A stretch of DNA of 64,000 nucleotides from Trogon surrucura (GCA_020746105.1 CM036633.1:14864501-14928500), one strand, 5' to 3'. Numbered from the stretch's first letter, positions 24,690 to 37,978 are shown. Numbers and translations: made by a program. Notes: generated by a model from the sequence alone, not told the origin.

Positions 24690-25040
24690 CTAAATCATGA
24701 AAAAAATCAGTCTCACTGAAAAGTATGATAAGATAACTTACTGGGTTTTTTTAAAAAAAATATCCATGTCGTTGGATTACAGATTTGGAGTGGTTAAAAA
24801 TAATAATTGTTGGCAGTTGCATTTGCTTTCTGATATATAGACCTTCAGAGTTTGTATTTCTAAGCTCTCGCTTAGGGCTGCGGAGAGCACGGCTGCTTGC
24901 AGGAGCAAACTGCCTCACTGGAAAATTTGTTTTATTTTTGGACAAAAGTTTGAAGAACCTCTTTTTAGCATTTTTCTCACAGAATAATTCCGGGTTTCTG
25001 CTTCTAACTGACATTCAATTTCAACATCTGAGCTAGGGAT
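24690..25040. promoter_or_regulatory. Candidate AT-rich conserved non-coding element
   Basis: An AT-rich island with GATAAGATAACTTAC (GATA sites), TTAAAAATAATAATTG, GCATTTGC and TGATATATAG. It is non-coding on inspection. The sharp compositional change and the site density suggest an enhancer. Confidence 0.22.
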
Positions 25041-25689
25041 AAAATGAATATTTTTACAACCTGACTGAATTCAAACCAAGATGCTTAGAAATGACGAAGT
25101 TGTCATCTGCGGAGCAAAGCAGAGGTGGGCAGGCAGCTACAGCCATGTTTATGGAGTTATGCGGAGCTTTATTTGCCCAGTTCAGACCGGAGGAACCTTC
25201 CCTGACTTGGCTGCTGGTCCCCCCACCCCAGCACCCTCCAGCTGGGGGCTCCCCGGAGGAGACTGGCTCTGGACCCCAGACCCAGTGCAAGCCCCAGGGC
25301 AGGGGCTCTGGCTATTTTGGGGATGTTTTACCACGGCGAATCGGCCTTGGTAGGTGGGTAATCTTTTCCATCACGTTGCTCGCCTTCCCTTTCCGCTATA
25401 TTCAGCTGATCTCGGAAGACATTTGATTGGCAGGTCATACCTAACACATTTTCTTTTAACTTTTCCAGTTCCCTCATAAAAAAACATCCTTAGAAAAAAA
25501 GACTTTGAGACCTTATTTTCCTCAAATGGAGTATGCAACCCTGAGCTGGGCGCCAGTGTGAGATGTTTCTTCTTGTAGACACACCGAGAATATTGTTTTC
25601 CTGCAGGTACGAAGGGTCTCACATCACATACGCCATAAAACAATCCTCTAACCAGCGAGGCAAAAACCTTCAATGGGTAAGAGTGGGAC

Positions 25690-25800
25690 CCTTTTTTCTT
25701 TCACGTGCATGATGGTCAAGCTTAATTAGTTACTACAGAATAATTAAAATCCCCTTCTCCTGGCTCAGGTACACAGCTGCTTAATAAAGAATGTATCAGG
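25690..25800. promoter_or_regulatory. Candidate AT-rich conserved non-coding element
   Basis: Contains GCTTAATTAGTTAC and GAATAATTAAAATC, both homeodomain-type TAATTA cores, within about 50 bp. No coding potential. Confidence 0.2.
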
Positions 25801-26269
25801 TGCAGAAATCTCAGTCGTTGGCTCCATCTCATTACCGAGCGGTGGCCCAAGAGGTGAGGCTGTGGCGGGCAGTGGGGACGGGGGGATGTGTGCTCCTCTC
25901 CAACAGGACAAAAAGAAAAAAAAAAATCAGGTTTTGCTTTCGCAGGGTACTTTGGGAAAAGGCAGCTGGGGAAAGAAGCAGCTTTTAGCTGGAGGCAAGA
26001 AAAATGCAGCTTCCAGGTAAGCGGTGGGTTTGGCTTCCCTCAAGAAAAACAGGATTTCCAAGGACTGAGAAGCAGAAAACACAACATGTGGGATCACTGA
26101 GCTATCACAGAGCAATTAGCTTAATGCCAGTGTGGAGGAAAATCTAGAAATGTTATGAAGTGGGGTTTTTAACTGGATAGAGAGGCATCCTCTGACCAAA
26201 GGTGCCCGATGCAGAGTGGGAGAGCATGGCTGGTCTGAAGCTGCAACATCAGCATCCCATAGGCTAGAG

Positions 26270-26420
26270 CCTACGGTTAATTATCTAAACAAGCCAACTA
26301 TAAGCTTCATAAAAGCCCGTAAAAGCTTTATAAAAAGCCTAATAGAAATAGAAATAGCTGTGCTTTGTTTTTAAAATCACACCACGCATCATTATTAGTC
26401 TTAATTATCTCCCCGCAGTG
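26270..26420. promoter_or_regulatory. Candidate AT-rich conserved non-coding element
   Basis: Contains GGTTAATTATC near the left edge, the related words AAGCTTCATAAAAGC and AAGCTTTATAAAAAGC, then CATTATTAGTCTTAATTATC. It has a TATA-like look but no transcript can be attached to it. Confidence 0.2.
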
Positions 26421-28439
26421 TGGAGATGCCACGGTTTCGGTTGGGTTTGTTTTTTTGCCGTTTGTTTTTCAGACGCAGAAAGCACACCAGGCACACTTTA
26501 GAGATGAAAGAGAAATGCAGGGAAGGCTGTGGTGTCTCAGGAGCTGAAGTCCTCTCAGCTCCTTCAGCTGGGTGCAACTCTCTCTGCCACTTTTTCGACT
26601 TCAGCATCCTGGGGGTTCACGCCCTGGAGCTCCCGCAGCCCAAGGGGCTGGAGCTGAATTTAGCTCTTATTGTTCCCAAGGGCAGTGACGCAGCTCGGTC
26701 TCAGCCCTGGTGCAGCCGGGGAACTGCCACACAGCTGGGATCCTGCAGCACAAGCAGAAGAAAGGAGGCGGCAGAGCCACGGAGCAAATTGAGGAACTGC
26801 CTCTTGAGCACCGGCTGCAGTTCTGCTCCCCTCAGCATGTGCAGGAGTTACCCCTGGAAAAAGCTCTCGATGCCTTGCTCCAAGTGAAGCCGACAGCAAC
26901 GAGGTCCAAACCGCCCCAAAGTGGTGTGGAGAAGTGGGGGCAGAGCTGTGGGACTCCTTGTCACAGGATGCTGTAGGTGCCAAGAGTGTGCAGGGAGAGA
27001 CGGAGACCAGAACACTGCTTGAAAGTGGTGAGGGTTCAACAATAATGGGTGTGAAAAATAAATAAATGGAAAGAAATTAAATCCACGGGCAGGTTATTAA
27101 ATATCCAGAATCTAGATGTGACTTGTGAACTCCCTGAGCTGAAAATGCTGCCCCCCCTGGAGCAGTTTGGAGGGGAGAAGGTATCGAATGGTCCAGCACC
27201 TTGCACTGGGGCACTGAGCAGAAGCCATCCTTGGTTCTTCAAGCGCCACCTGCAATCTCCTTGGTCCTCTGAGGGCACCAAGGTGACCAGGTAGGGCTTA
27301 CCTGGAGCTGAGGCCACCAAGCTGGGATGCAGCCAATGGATCTGCACTGCTGCCGGTGGAGCCCAATTTGGTACTGCAGGCATCGTTCCATGGGCACAGA
27401 GATTGCTCCTGCCCCTCACGGGGACAAGCATCTCCCCACCGTGACAGTGGAACCCCCAGAAAACCTGGCTCGGATGGAGAACGGTCGTTTCATTATTTCA
27501 GCATCATTTCAAAGGGTGGCAGAGGCTGGGTGCTCCAATCTGGTGTCTCTGTGGGGTCAGTCTGGTGGGTGCTGCTGCCTGGTGGGTGTCTGTGGGGCAC
27601 AGGAGGGGGCAGCAGCAGCACTGCCAGCCTGTCCGCCTGCCCTGCTGAGTGCCTGAGGGGTAAAAGGGGCTGGTGGGCATGTGCCTATAAATGCCACGCT
27701 GCCCGCCTGTGGGCATAATTGGGGCATCAGTGCTGTCCCCCCCGGACAGATTTGTAGCATCTCGGCGCTTTGCCCAGCTCCAGGTACCGCCAGCACGTTC
27801 TAGCACAGCCCTGAGAAAACAGGAGAAAGAAATGGATGGATCCCCGGGCGTGTTAAGATGAATGGGTTATATCCACCGGGCAGCGCTGCCTGCTTAGCAT
27901 ATATATGAAAAACCCAGTGGGACAGAAAACGCCGGGCTCGCCTCGCGGCTGGGGAGGCTGGGCAGCAGGACACGGCGGGGAGCTCGCTGGGGACAGCTGG
28001 GTGAAAGCCCACCAGCAGGATTTGTGTCCCGACAGGGCTGCAGGTGTTCCGACGGGAGCCAGCGGCCGCAGTGTTGATGGAGATGGGAGGAGGAACGGAG
28101 CTGCCGCTTGGGAGCAAACAAGTGTCTGGTGATGCTGTGGTGTCGCAGCCCATGAAGGGGGTTCTCCGGGTCTTCATAAGCTGCCAGAGCAGCCAGGACG
28201 GAGCGAACACCATGCAGCTCACCCCAGACTGGCTGCTGCTCCTCCGCGGGGTGCGGAGTGAGAAACAGGTCCTCGAACCAAGCGTGTGAGGAGCGACGGA
28301 GCACAGGGTTCGGGCTCCTGGGCTGACACTGCGGCCTCCCCGTGGAGATGGGCACGGTGCCTGTCGGTGAGGAACCGAGTTAGGGCCTTGAAGGGAAAGC
28401 AGGAGCCTGATCGTGACTCCCTGAGATGCCGTTTTCTCT

Positions 28440-28900
28440 AGCGACGTGAGAACCCCAGCGCTCAAATGAAATTTAAAATAAAAATATTAATTCCGCCATT
28501 TTCCCAGGGATACAAACTGTGTTCCTTCACGTTTCTATCACCCAAGGCGTGTCAGCAGCAGGACCGTGCGTCACGCGCCAGGCACACGCTGGGGTAGAGG
28601 ATTCCAGCTCTTCCATGATTTTATCCACATTGCTGGGTTTGCTTTGCATCATTCCGAACAGCTCTTAGTTAGCATTGATTGAAACATCTTATTTTCTAGA
28701 TCAAAGTGTTTCTTTGTGTTTTAATGAAATACTTTGACACACAAGCTTTGTGTTAGTCTAAAATCATTATTTAATTCATTGAAAACCGCTGGTCTTCTAA
28801 TTAGTACGCCGTGTGCTTTCCTTCCTATCTTGTTCAAAGTGTCAAAACATTGCGCGATGAAACAACTCTATTAGGATACACCAGCGGTGCTTGTACACAC
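28440..28900. promoter_or_regulatory. Large AT-rich candidate enhancer island
   Basis: About 450 bp of AT-rich sequence next to a GC-rich block. It includes AAATATTAATTCC, TTAGCATTGATTG, ATCATTATTTAATTCATTG, TCTAATTAGTACG and TATTAGGATAC, so homeodomain and SOX-like cores are frequent. There is no open frame of interest. It is the longest such island in the window and the best candidate for a conserved developmental enhancer. Conservation itself is not visible from one sequence. Confidence 0.3.
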
Positions 28901-31740
28901 CGTGATGTGTCTTTCGATATGATGTGTACACTGGACCACTATGGCAAAATAATAATAATAGCAGTGCAGTAAATCCTGCGAATCCCGAGCTCGCTGCTAC
29001 TCCTGGAGGCGCCCAAAGTAGGGGAAGTCGGGCTCTGCAAGTACACCGGGATCTGCCCTGGAAGCAAGAAGGTCAAGGGTGCAAGGACGATGTTCAACAA
29101 ACACTTTTCCACCCTTTTGTCTATTTTTCTATCCAGGTTTTTACACGCGTGTCTTCCGTCCCTCCTCTGGCCATTCGCAAAGCTCTTTTTCCCCACAGAT
29201 TTATTTCTCTGCTTGCCTTTCCGTCGACATACATCCCTCGTCTCCGCTCAGAGAGTGACTAATACACGCGCTGAAACAGGGAAATGCACTCTGCCAGTCT
29301 CCTCAGCCTCCATTATGAATGCGGGGAACATCCTGTTTTCACGGCAGGTTTGCAAAACGTCGCCAATATTAAAAACGGCCTCTTTCCCCAACCTCTGGGG
29401 AAAGTCTTAAAAAAAAAAAAATGTAAAAAATTTTAAGTGCGGTTTGGATTGTTCTCAGCGTGGAAACATCCCTTTTGTGAATCTCAGCAGTAAGGCTCAG
29501 TTTCAAGAACAAAAATCTCAGAAGCGGAAAAACGGCGTGCCAGAAGTTTTGGCTCTACAGAGCCGAGATCCTCCCTTTTTCTGCGCGTCTCAGCTCGCAG
29601 TTCGGTACGACCTGCTCTGGGAGCACAGGAGAGAAAAGTCTTTGGCTTTATTAATCAGGGACCACGTCGTCCCTCCGTATAGATCACCCCACAGGTCCAT
29701 CGCTCACGCTCCTGCGGAGCTGTGCTCTCAGCCCTTGGTGCGAGTCTTATTTATTGCACTACAGATGAACCATGAAAGGATCTCTAAAGCTTTTCCACCT
29801 CCTGAGCAGCTCCTGCACCTCTGTTTATCCAGCCATGTGCTCGCCTGGCAGTTGTCTGCCCGAATCCGTCCAGGCAGTGATTCAACACAGCCGGAGATTT
29901 GCGAGTGCTGCAGCCTCCTGCTTAGCAGGTAACATGAGATCCTTGTGCTCTGTGTGCCCAAGAGACAGAGTTAATGGACAAAACCAATTTTATCCTGCAT
30001 TTTTTCGGCCGCTATCATATTGCAGGCCAAGACTGCGGCAGGAAGACACCTGTAAAGGGCTCTGACAACCTAGAAATGAGCTGCTGGGGAGGGACAGAGC
30101 CATTTTACTCCTTGTCTCACATGCAGCTTCACTTAATTTCAGCCAGTTCAGAAGGGTTTTGTCCAATCCGGGGCTGGACTTTCTGCAGCCAGAGTGGGAG
30201 CAGACTGGGAGAGAAGGGGTGGGACAGCATAAGGAGGCGAGCAGGGAAGGGCAGGGCACCCCCTGGCATCTGCGTTAACCAGAGCATCCTGCTCTCTTGT
30301 TGATCTTCATGGAATAAGCAATACTAAAGGCTGTGTTCTGGGGAAATAAAATCACATAATTGAAGGGAACTGTCCCATCAGAAAAGTCGAATGCTGTCCG
30401 GTGGTTGGGACCTGCTCCTGGAGGGTCCTTGGGGTGGAGATGGGGAGATGAGGAGGACAGGAACACAAGTTATTCGCTCTGTCACACACTGTGGGAGCTC
30501 GGCCAGCACAGAAGCTGGCACAGAGGCGGTTTGAAACACGCAAAAGGAAGGATCTATCCATACAAAGAGATTGGAGACCTCCTTGCCACAGGGTGTTGTG
30601 TTGGCAAAGAGAATAAAGGGATCTGAGACAGAAGAAGTCCAACATCTGAGACAATGGTCTGCACACAGCCTCAGAAGCCTCCGAACAAGCAGTTGAAGAA
30701 GACATTTGGGGCTTTTCACGTCTCTTCCACTTTTCCCTGAGCATCCTCCACAGAGGCTTCTGGCAGCAAAGCCTTGAGCTTTTAAGTTCCTTTCCTCAGT
30801 CCCTCTAACACAGGTATTCCTCCCTCTTTTCACATTGCTCATTTGCTCTTTTCACAGCAACTGTTCAGCACCGAGCACCTAGCCTGCAGTCCAGGAGGGA
30901 ACTGGGAATGGTGCAGTGCAGGCAGCAGGTCACGGTGTGACTCTTTATCCCCAACCTTTGATAGCGAGCTGCAAGGGACAGCCGTGCCTGCCCGAGCGTG
31001 CCTTCCCTGGGCTGCAAAAAACAGCCAGAAGCAGAGCAGGAATTCTAAGCCAGATGCACAAAGCCGTGTTTCGTTCACTTGGTATATTCTGTAAAGCAAG
31101 GGTTTGGCTGATTTTTGTATTCATTTTGCATCACAGGTCAAAGGGAAACAGTCCCTTTCGCGTTGCACTACACAGCAGAGCCTGCCAGGCTGTGGCGAGG
31201 GCAGGGCTTTGTCAGCGGGGTCAGTCCCACGGGAGAGGGCAGGCACGGGTTCAGGCAAGAGTCACCATCATCGTGTAATGAGACAGGTCCAAAGCCCAGC
31301 TGGGAAGGCGAGTCAGGTCAGGATAAGGTGTGGTGATGTTGATCGGGCTCAGACACAGCCCCGTGACCACCCAGCAAGCCCTCCCCAGTGGAACAGGGCA
31401 GGGCTTGAGCCAGAAAGTCAGTCCTTGGGGCAGGGTACAGGGGAGCTGTGTTACAGGTATTCCATGCATGAGTCTGAGGGCTCTCTCACCCTTCCTCAGA
31501 GCATAAGAAGCAAAATCAGTGGGTTTGTGTTTCTTTGGAATTTTCAAGAAACTTAATGTCAAGGTGTGCCAGTAGCGTGTGTTCCCCTGGGAGACCAAAG
31601 TTTGGATATAAAGGACAGTGAGACACCGATGAAATGAACTGAGGCTGAAGTGGTGGAGAAACCACACACGGGGCAGCAGGATCCCACACGAGGACGTGGG
31701 GAGCAGCATTGGGTCCAGGCAGTGCCTACTGAGCCTGTTG

Positions 31741-31894
31741 AGGCTGGAAAAGACCTCTGAGATCATCAAGTCCAGCCTGTGACCCAACAGCATCACAATG
31801 GCTAGAGCATGGCACTGAGTGCCACATCCAGCCTCTCCTTAAACCCCTCCAGGGACTGTGACTCCACCATTTCCCTGGGCAGAGCATCCCAATG
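31741..31894 (-). mobile_element. CR1 LINE fragment (3' untranslated region)
   Basis: On the plus strand this is the reverse complement of an avian CR1 3' region: AGGCTGGAAAAGACC, then GATCATCAAGTCCAGCC, a diverged middle, then CTCCAGGGACTGTGACTCC and CCCTGGGCAGAGC. The terminal octamer repeats are missing at the left edge, and the copy is truncated at about 31894, so only ~150 bp of 3' untranslated sequence remains. CR1 moves by target-primed reverse transcription and usually leaves 5'-truncated copies; this one cannot move. Confidence 0.8.
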
Positions 31895-34296
31895 TGCTGG
31901 GTGGGGTGAGCAGGACCTCTCCCCAGTCTGGGAGCGAAGGACAGGGGCTCCTCCAGCACTAAGCACCAGCGCAGCTGTGGGGAGACAGGCACGGAAGAGG
32001 CAACTACAGAAATGTGTCACTGACCCACGTCTTGCCATCCCTCCTCTCTTGCCCACTGCGTTCTTGAAGAAGTTCCATTTCCCATTCTCCCCCTGCTGAC
32101 AGCAGCAGCTCCTGGCAGGGCACACGGGCCACACTGCTGCCAGGTGGCTTTGGAAGCTGACAGATTCTTCATCTGAAACTGCCTCAGCAAACTGACAGCC
32201 CCTTGGTAACTGCAGCGCCTAATCTCAGCTCCGGCACCCCAAAAAGGCGTTTGTAGGGATACTTCGTGGTGCAGACCAGCACCTCAGGCAGTGGGTGGCA
32301 CATGCTGGCTATGCACAGAAGGGCCTCAGAGCTGAAGACAATGTCAGTGGACACCAGAGAAGCCCCTCCTATTGGATGTTCTGAACCCTCAGAAGCATGT
32401 GCTTGGTTTCCCTCGGGGCATCTCCCAGAGCTGCAGGTACAAGCAAGGCAGGAATTTACCTGAGGGGAGGAGCTGGTGGTGGCAGCAGAATGCCTCCTCT
32501 TGCAGGCACAGTTACAGTAATTCTTCAGCTCCCCATGATCTCAGCTGTGACCAAGGAGGGGAGAATGGCTGTATCTCAACCCTCTGTGTGCAAAAATGTT
32601 TCTCACCCTGCCCTGCTGCTGCCTGTCCCGAGCCCCACTCCTGCAAGGGAAGGCTGTACCAGCTCCTTCCTCCCCACCCTGGGCAGCTCCTTGCAGAGGG
32701 AGGTCACCCGTCACCCTTCACAGACATTTCCTATCCGCTCTTTTGAATCGAGAGCCTGCAGACCTGTGTGCTGCTCCCTCTAAGCTCCGAGCTGGTGTCC
32801 TCTCCTGTAACAACCAGACCCTCTGTGAGGTCAAGCGAGTGAGAATAACTCACGCTCCATGAGCCAGCTGGTATGTCTTCCTTTGGTGAGTGAATCCTAA
32901 TTGGTTTGGGGTTAGTTCTGTGTCCTTCTGGTGGCTTTCTGAGCTTTTTTCCCCCATCTCTGAATTGCTAGAGAACCTCATCTTGTATCAGGCATCCGCT
33001 AGCCCTGGCACTATCGCCTCTTTGGATTTACAAGAGACACAAACTCCTCTGCGCTCGTCGCTGATTTCTGCACTTCATTCAGAGGCACTGCTCAGCTGCT
33101 CAGGTTTTGTGCAGAGTGCGGAACTCCTCAATTTTCCCTAATACCCTGTGATCGTTAGCTTCCTCTGCCTGACTTAATTGAAAGCATTAAAAACATCATG
33201 TGCTTCAGAGCAGGCTGTTGTAAGAAATGAAGCTGCCTTCTCACAGTCTTCCCTCTCCAGCACACCCACTACTTGCAGAGAAATGGGGAAGCACCGTTTA
33301 AGCCATCTCTCCCACCCTGCCAGCTGCCCAAGAAGCTGTGCCTTGCACGGGCTTTTTAGCACCTCCATGCTCGCCTTCAGGTCTGCCCATCAGCTGTGGT
33401 TACCTGAGATCAACCTCCTGACATCACAATCTGTCACCAGACCAGCCTGTCTCCTGTGAGGACCCTGAAGTCTTCCCCTTGCTCAGCAGAGGGGAAGGGA
33501 TACTCCATCCTTTGCCTACAGGTGGTGTCATCCCCCTCTGCTTTGGTCCTAGGGGGCTGCCCCACGGTTAGGGGGCTCTGAGCCCTGGCTGTCCTGGAGG
33601 TCTGCCCACTGTGGGACTGGCAGCAACATCCAACTAGCAGGTACCATGTGCAGAAGATGGACTGAGAGAGGGCAGCCTGGGGCATGGTGCACCACAAGGA
33701 TGCCTTTACACAGCTTCTGAAGATCCACGCCATACACCTCAATCCCATCTTGCCAGCCAGGATGAGGGCACAGACCAGCAAAGCCTTTGTCACCAGGAGT
33801 AAATGGCAACATGGCTGGGACCATCACCTGCAGCCTTAGTCAGGGCCTCCTCTGAGCATCTCTTCTAATGTCATCCATCACTCATTTCCCCCAAAACAGC
33901 CAACCATCTCAGCTTGTGGGGCCACGGGAGGCTCTGAGGACCAGGATACCGACACCGTAGACAGAATATAATGACACAAATGCCCCATAACACAGGACTC
34001 AAATTACTGAGGTACTGAGGTGACCATCTGGCTCTTGGGATTGATGGAAACTGTCCCAAAGCCTTCATATCCTCCACCAGCCCAGGGCTGGGAGGCTTCA
34101 AGCTGCTGGTCCCCTCAGAGCCAGCCAAGGCAGAGAGCAGTAACAGCCATTGCACAACGTGTGGCTGGAGGAGGTGATCTGAGACCTGCTCTCAGGAGAT
34201 GTGCCACCATCTGTTGTCCTCAGCTGGTGCCCTGGTGAGAGGAAGCCAAAGCAGGCTCATTCCAGAATAGGGAGGTTTTTGCTGTGACTAGTGACA

Positions 34297-34348
34297 GATG
34301 GATGGATGGATGGATGGATGGATGGATGGATGGATGGATGGATGGATG
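34297..34348. repeat. (GATG)13 microsatellite
   Basis: Thirteen perfect head-to-tail GATG units (52 bp) are flanked by GTGACA on the left and AAGGAGC on the right. Absence of interruptions suggests the array is young and likely length-polymorphic. Confidence 0.97.
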
Positions 34349-34718
34349 AAGGAGCACTCAGAGCCACCATCACTGCAGCTGTTGGAGACCTACAGCCTTG
34401 CCAAGCACTGGCCTAACCATAGTGAGGGAGTCACATCACGAGAGTTGAAACCAGCCCCAAGCTACCACAGCTGAGGCTGAACATGACAACCATCCTCTCT
34501 GCCCATGGGTCGTTCACAGAGGATCCCAAATCCACGGAATTTGTAGCAAGAGGCAGGCTCCACCTCTTGCTTATGCAAGGTCATATATATCACTACAGTT
34601 CACTAAATACTGTGATAATGCATCAAAGGCCTGGGTGCTACCATCAGCATGCCACAGGCTCCCTTCCACTCTTCTTTGCAACTAGGGGAGCAAGGGATGA
34701 TGCACAGGATGAAGCACA

Positions 34719-34799
34719 TCTCCTTCTCCTTCTCCTCCTCCTCCTCCTCCACCTGCTCCTCCTCCTCCTCCTTCTTCTTCTCTGCCTCCTCCTCCTCTC
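34719..34799. repeat. Pyrimidine tract (CTC/CTT)n, triplex-prone
   Basis: About 80 bases are almost pure C and T on the plus strand, built of CTC, CTT and TCC triplets with three small interruptions (A in CCACC, G in CTGCTCC and CTGCC). Long polypurine-polypyrimidine tracts of this kind can form intramolecular triplex (H-DNA). Chance frames read as poly-Leu on one strand and poly-Arg/Gly on the other; these are not genes. Confidence 0.9.
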
Positions 34800-37700
34800 A
34801 GCACTGCTGAGGAAGGAAGGTGAGGTCCTGTGAGGCACAACACTTGCCTCATTCTGCCATTAAACATCAAGTCAGCCCAACAATCAGCTGTTATCAGCGC
34901 TGGCGTGCTGGGACAGTGCGCAAGAGCAGAGCTGGCTGCACAGGGCACTGCGTGTGCGTCCACACGAGCGAGAGACGAGGGAGAGCACAGCACCCTGCAA
35001 GAGGTGTGAAGGTCCCAGGTGGCCTGGGGTTTTGGAGCTGTGCTGCTTTTCCATACCTCGTTTGCTAAAGAAGAGAATCGCGGGTCCCAGAGCTGTCAGC
35101 CTCGTTTTCAGGCTTCACCGGAGAGAGGACGGGAGCACCGCTGGCAGAAGGATCATCACCGCTTCGCAGGTGGAGCAGAGGGGAGTGGTGGTCTCCGGAG
35201 GGGAAGAAGTGTTAGACTTGAATGCTCAGCTTGAAGTATAAACTCTCAGAGCAGCCACTCTCTTCCTGTATTTCAGCGTCACAAAATCTGGAAACAAAAG
35301 CAAGTGTAACCCTCACCTCTGCTGTGTCCCTTTCTGCAATGGATGCTGAGGAGCAGCTGAGCATGAGGTGCTGCACCTCCTGGATGAGACGTACAGCTGT
35401 GTCAGACATACATCTGGGAGAAGAGCTCTCAGGATATGACCAGAAATAATTCCCCTTCTGATCATTACCTTCACAGTCAGAAAAACCTGATCTTGAGCTA
35501 AATTGGAGCCTTGAGGAACTGAGCAACCTTTAACCTGTCTCAGAAAGCCCTAAAGGTTTTCTTTCTCTTTTAAAAAACCCAAGAAATTGACTGTCCCAGA
35601 AGAACACCTGTCCAATCTCACTTGATTCCAGCAAGCGACTTACTCTTGCCTAGCAAGCAGCTTGGGAAATCAAAAAGCCAGCGCCAGCCGCAGACAAGAA
35701 TTGATAGGAACAAGCCCAGTAATCAGAAAGGCCGGAGAGCCATAAAGCTCGTCGCAGGAGGCCAAGTGTGTCTCTGGTGTAACGTGGCTGCAGCAGGGAC
35801 TGCACATCTTGGGGACAAACACAGCCTGTCCTTGGCAAGCAGCAGACAGAAAATGAATCTGCTCATTTCTGCTAAGGCATCCTCTTGCTCCCTGACCAAA
35901 CGGTGGGACTTCAGGGGCCAGACTACCCTCCATCCCCATTTTCCTTGGGTGGGAGAATGCTTCGAATTGCATTTATTATTTTACATAAGTAGGGAGTTTC
36001 TGTCCAGGATATTATGTCTCAGCCTTGGGACAGTGTTGCTCCTGCCCCGTACCTGGAGCTGTGGTTGCTCTGTGCTCCCACTGCAGCTCCTCACCCGTCT
36101 TGTCAGTGTGGACGAGGCTGCAGAGAAGGGAACGAACGGTCCAAGGACTCATCCTGCTGCTCCCCTTGCTGCAATGACCAAAGGGAGACAAGAGACGACG
36201 TGAGTCTGCAGAGGACCCAGAGGAGATGGGGTGCGGTGTGTTTTACCACGGTGGGGCCACGGCGTGATCCCAACAGCTTGGCAGGTGGCCGGAGCCTGGC
36301 AGCACGGGGCTGGTGCCGAGCCTCTGTCTGGGCAGATTTCCTGACTGATTCAGGGACAGACTCGCACACCATGCGAAAACCAGCCAGATCTAATTCGCAG
36401 ATTGGGTTAGTGGAGGAGACATAAGCCAATCCACTTAGTGGTTTTGTTGAGCCGTATACGGCTAAACCAGATTAGGGGCAGATGCTCAGCCGGTGTAAGG
36501 TGGCACAGGGCCGTGGGAGCCTGGGACAGAGCACCAGCCTGCTTCCTTCCCAGTAATCTCTCTAGTCTCGAGGGGCGGCGCAACACAAGTGCCAGAGCTG
36601 CAAAGTGACATTAATGCAGAGGGATGGGTTAAATGGGAGGTTCGGAGGTAGCATTATGCATGAATTTCTGCTTTGTCTCACTCCGGGCATCTCACACCAG
36701 CCCTTCTGCAGAGAACAGTGATGCACAAAGTGCTCAATCCCTTTTAGGAGAGCTGCCTCTGACTTTGCTGAGACCCCCTCGGCTGGGATGTTTGCCTGGG
36801 GCAGTTCACAGCCCCAGCGCACACACCCTGCTGCAGCTCTGCAGCCGAGGGTTTCTTGCTTTGCACAAAGAGGGGATAAGGAGAATTAGGGAGACCTTGC
36901 AAACTTATCCTCTCCCCCTCTTCCCAAGCCTGCAGAGCAGACTCCGCACAAATATCCTGTCATGCTGAAAAGCGAGCTCAACTGCCACATCCCTCCCCCA
37001 GCTGGCTCTTCAGCCACGGGACTCCCACCGCTTCCAATCTCTCTCATGAAGCATTTCTCAAGCCTCATTTATCTATGGATTAACTAACTTAATTTCTCCC
37101 AGGAGAAGAACAGGACATAGCAGGCACTGCAGTGTCTGACTGAAGGCACTGAGAAGATCTCCATCCAGCTCTCAGATGGATCCCTGGCCTATGAAGACCT
37201 CATGGATGCCTCAGGTACCCCGATTTCCAGGTGAATATACCAAGGGACCAGTTTGATTCATTATTCAAATCTTGTTAGACTTTGCCTCTCGTGGATCAAG
37301 AAACAGAGGCTGAAGGCATATTTTATCCAGAGCACAGATCTGAGGGGCTGGGTTTTTTCCTCAATATTTGGTGAACAGTGTTGTTTCATCCCAGTTTCCA
37401 ACTTTTTCACCTCAAGATGCTGCTGATTCACCGAGACAAAAGTAAAGCAGGGAATTGGGCAATCCCACATATTTTCAACTCATTCTGTTCCAAAAACTCC
37501 TTGAAAACCTCAACATCAGCACTAAAGTCAAGCCATATTTACCTGCGGCTGGAAAATGAAGCTTAAAAAAAACCCTTCCCACAGAACAGCAACTTTGGCA
37601 GTGGAGCCTGCAGGATTCCTGTTCTCCCTCCTGCACAGGGTGTCTGTGCAGAGCAGGAGGGGACATCAAGCCACAGAAAACACAGGCTTGAGGAATGGTG

Positions 37701-37978
37701 GCAGCACCTTCCCAGCTTGTGCTCCAGTGCCAGCTGGGGGCTACTGGGAAACACAGACTACACCACGCTGACCCCAAAGGGCTCGTGAATTTTCCTCTGG
37801 GTCATGGGTGCTGCACTTCTTGTCCCCCTCCTTGCATTCATACACTCCAAGGATAGAAGATGAAATGAGCCAGTTGGATGAAGAAGGGGCCAACTGGGTC
37901 ACAAGGAGAGATCAGAAGGGTCCACGAGACCCAAAGGGCAGGGAAGCGGAGATGTCTTCCACCACTTGAAGACTCCCC

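Larger units (their letters stand above)
22919..31740. other. Non-coding DNA with AT-rich islands
   Basis: No gene could be supported here. The stretch contains the AT-rich islands at 24690-25040, 25690-25800, 26270-26420 and 28440-28900 listed separately. Around 27.9-28.4 kb it also holds a GC-richer block with overlapping open frames on both strands. One minus frame in that block gives an acidic segment (PAEEQQPVWGELHGVR) that looks somewhat protein-like, but I could not place it in a family or bound it with splice sites. Confidence 0.4.
31895..37978. other. Non-coding DNA between CR1 copies
   Basis: No gene is supported. The GATG microsatellite at 34297-34348 and the pyrimidine tract at 34719-34799 lie here. 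A 95-codon frame ending near 35241 has a moderately charged C-terminal half, but it shows no domain and its splice context is unclear. A small AT-rich patch occurs near 37060-37090. Confidence 0.4.

Noticed and set aside
34483..34833. 116-codon frame with a long poly-leucine stretch
   Set aside because: The leucines come from the CTC/CTT pyrimidine tract; there is no gene context.
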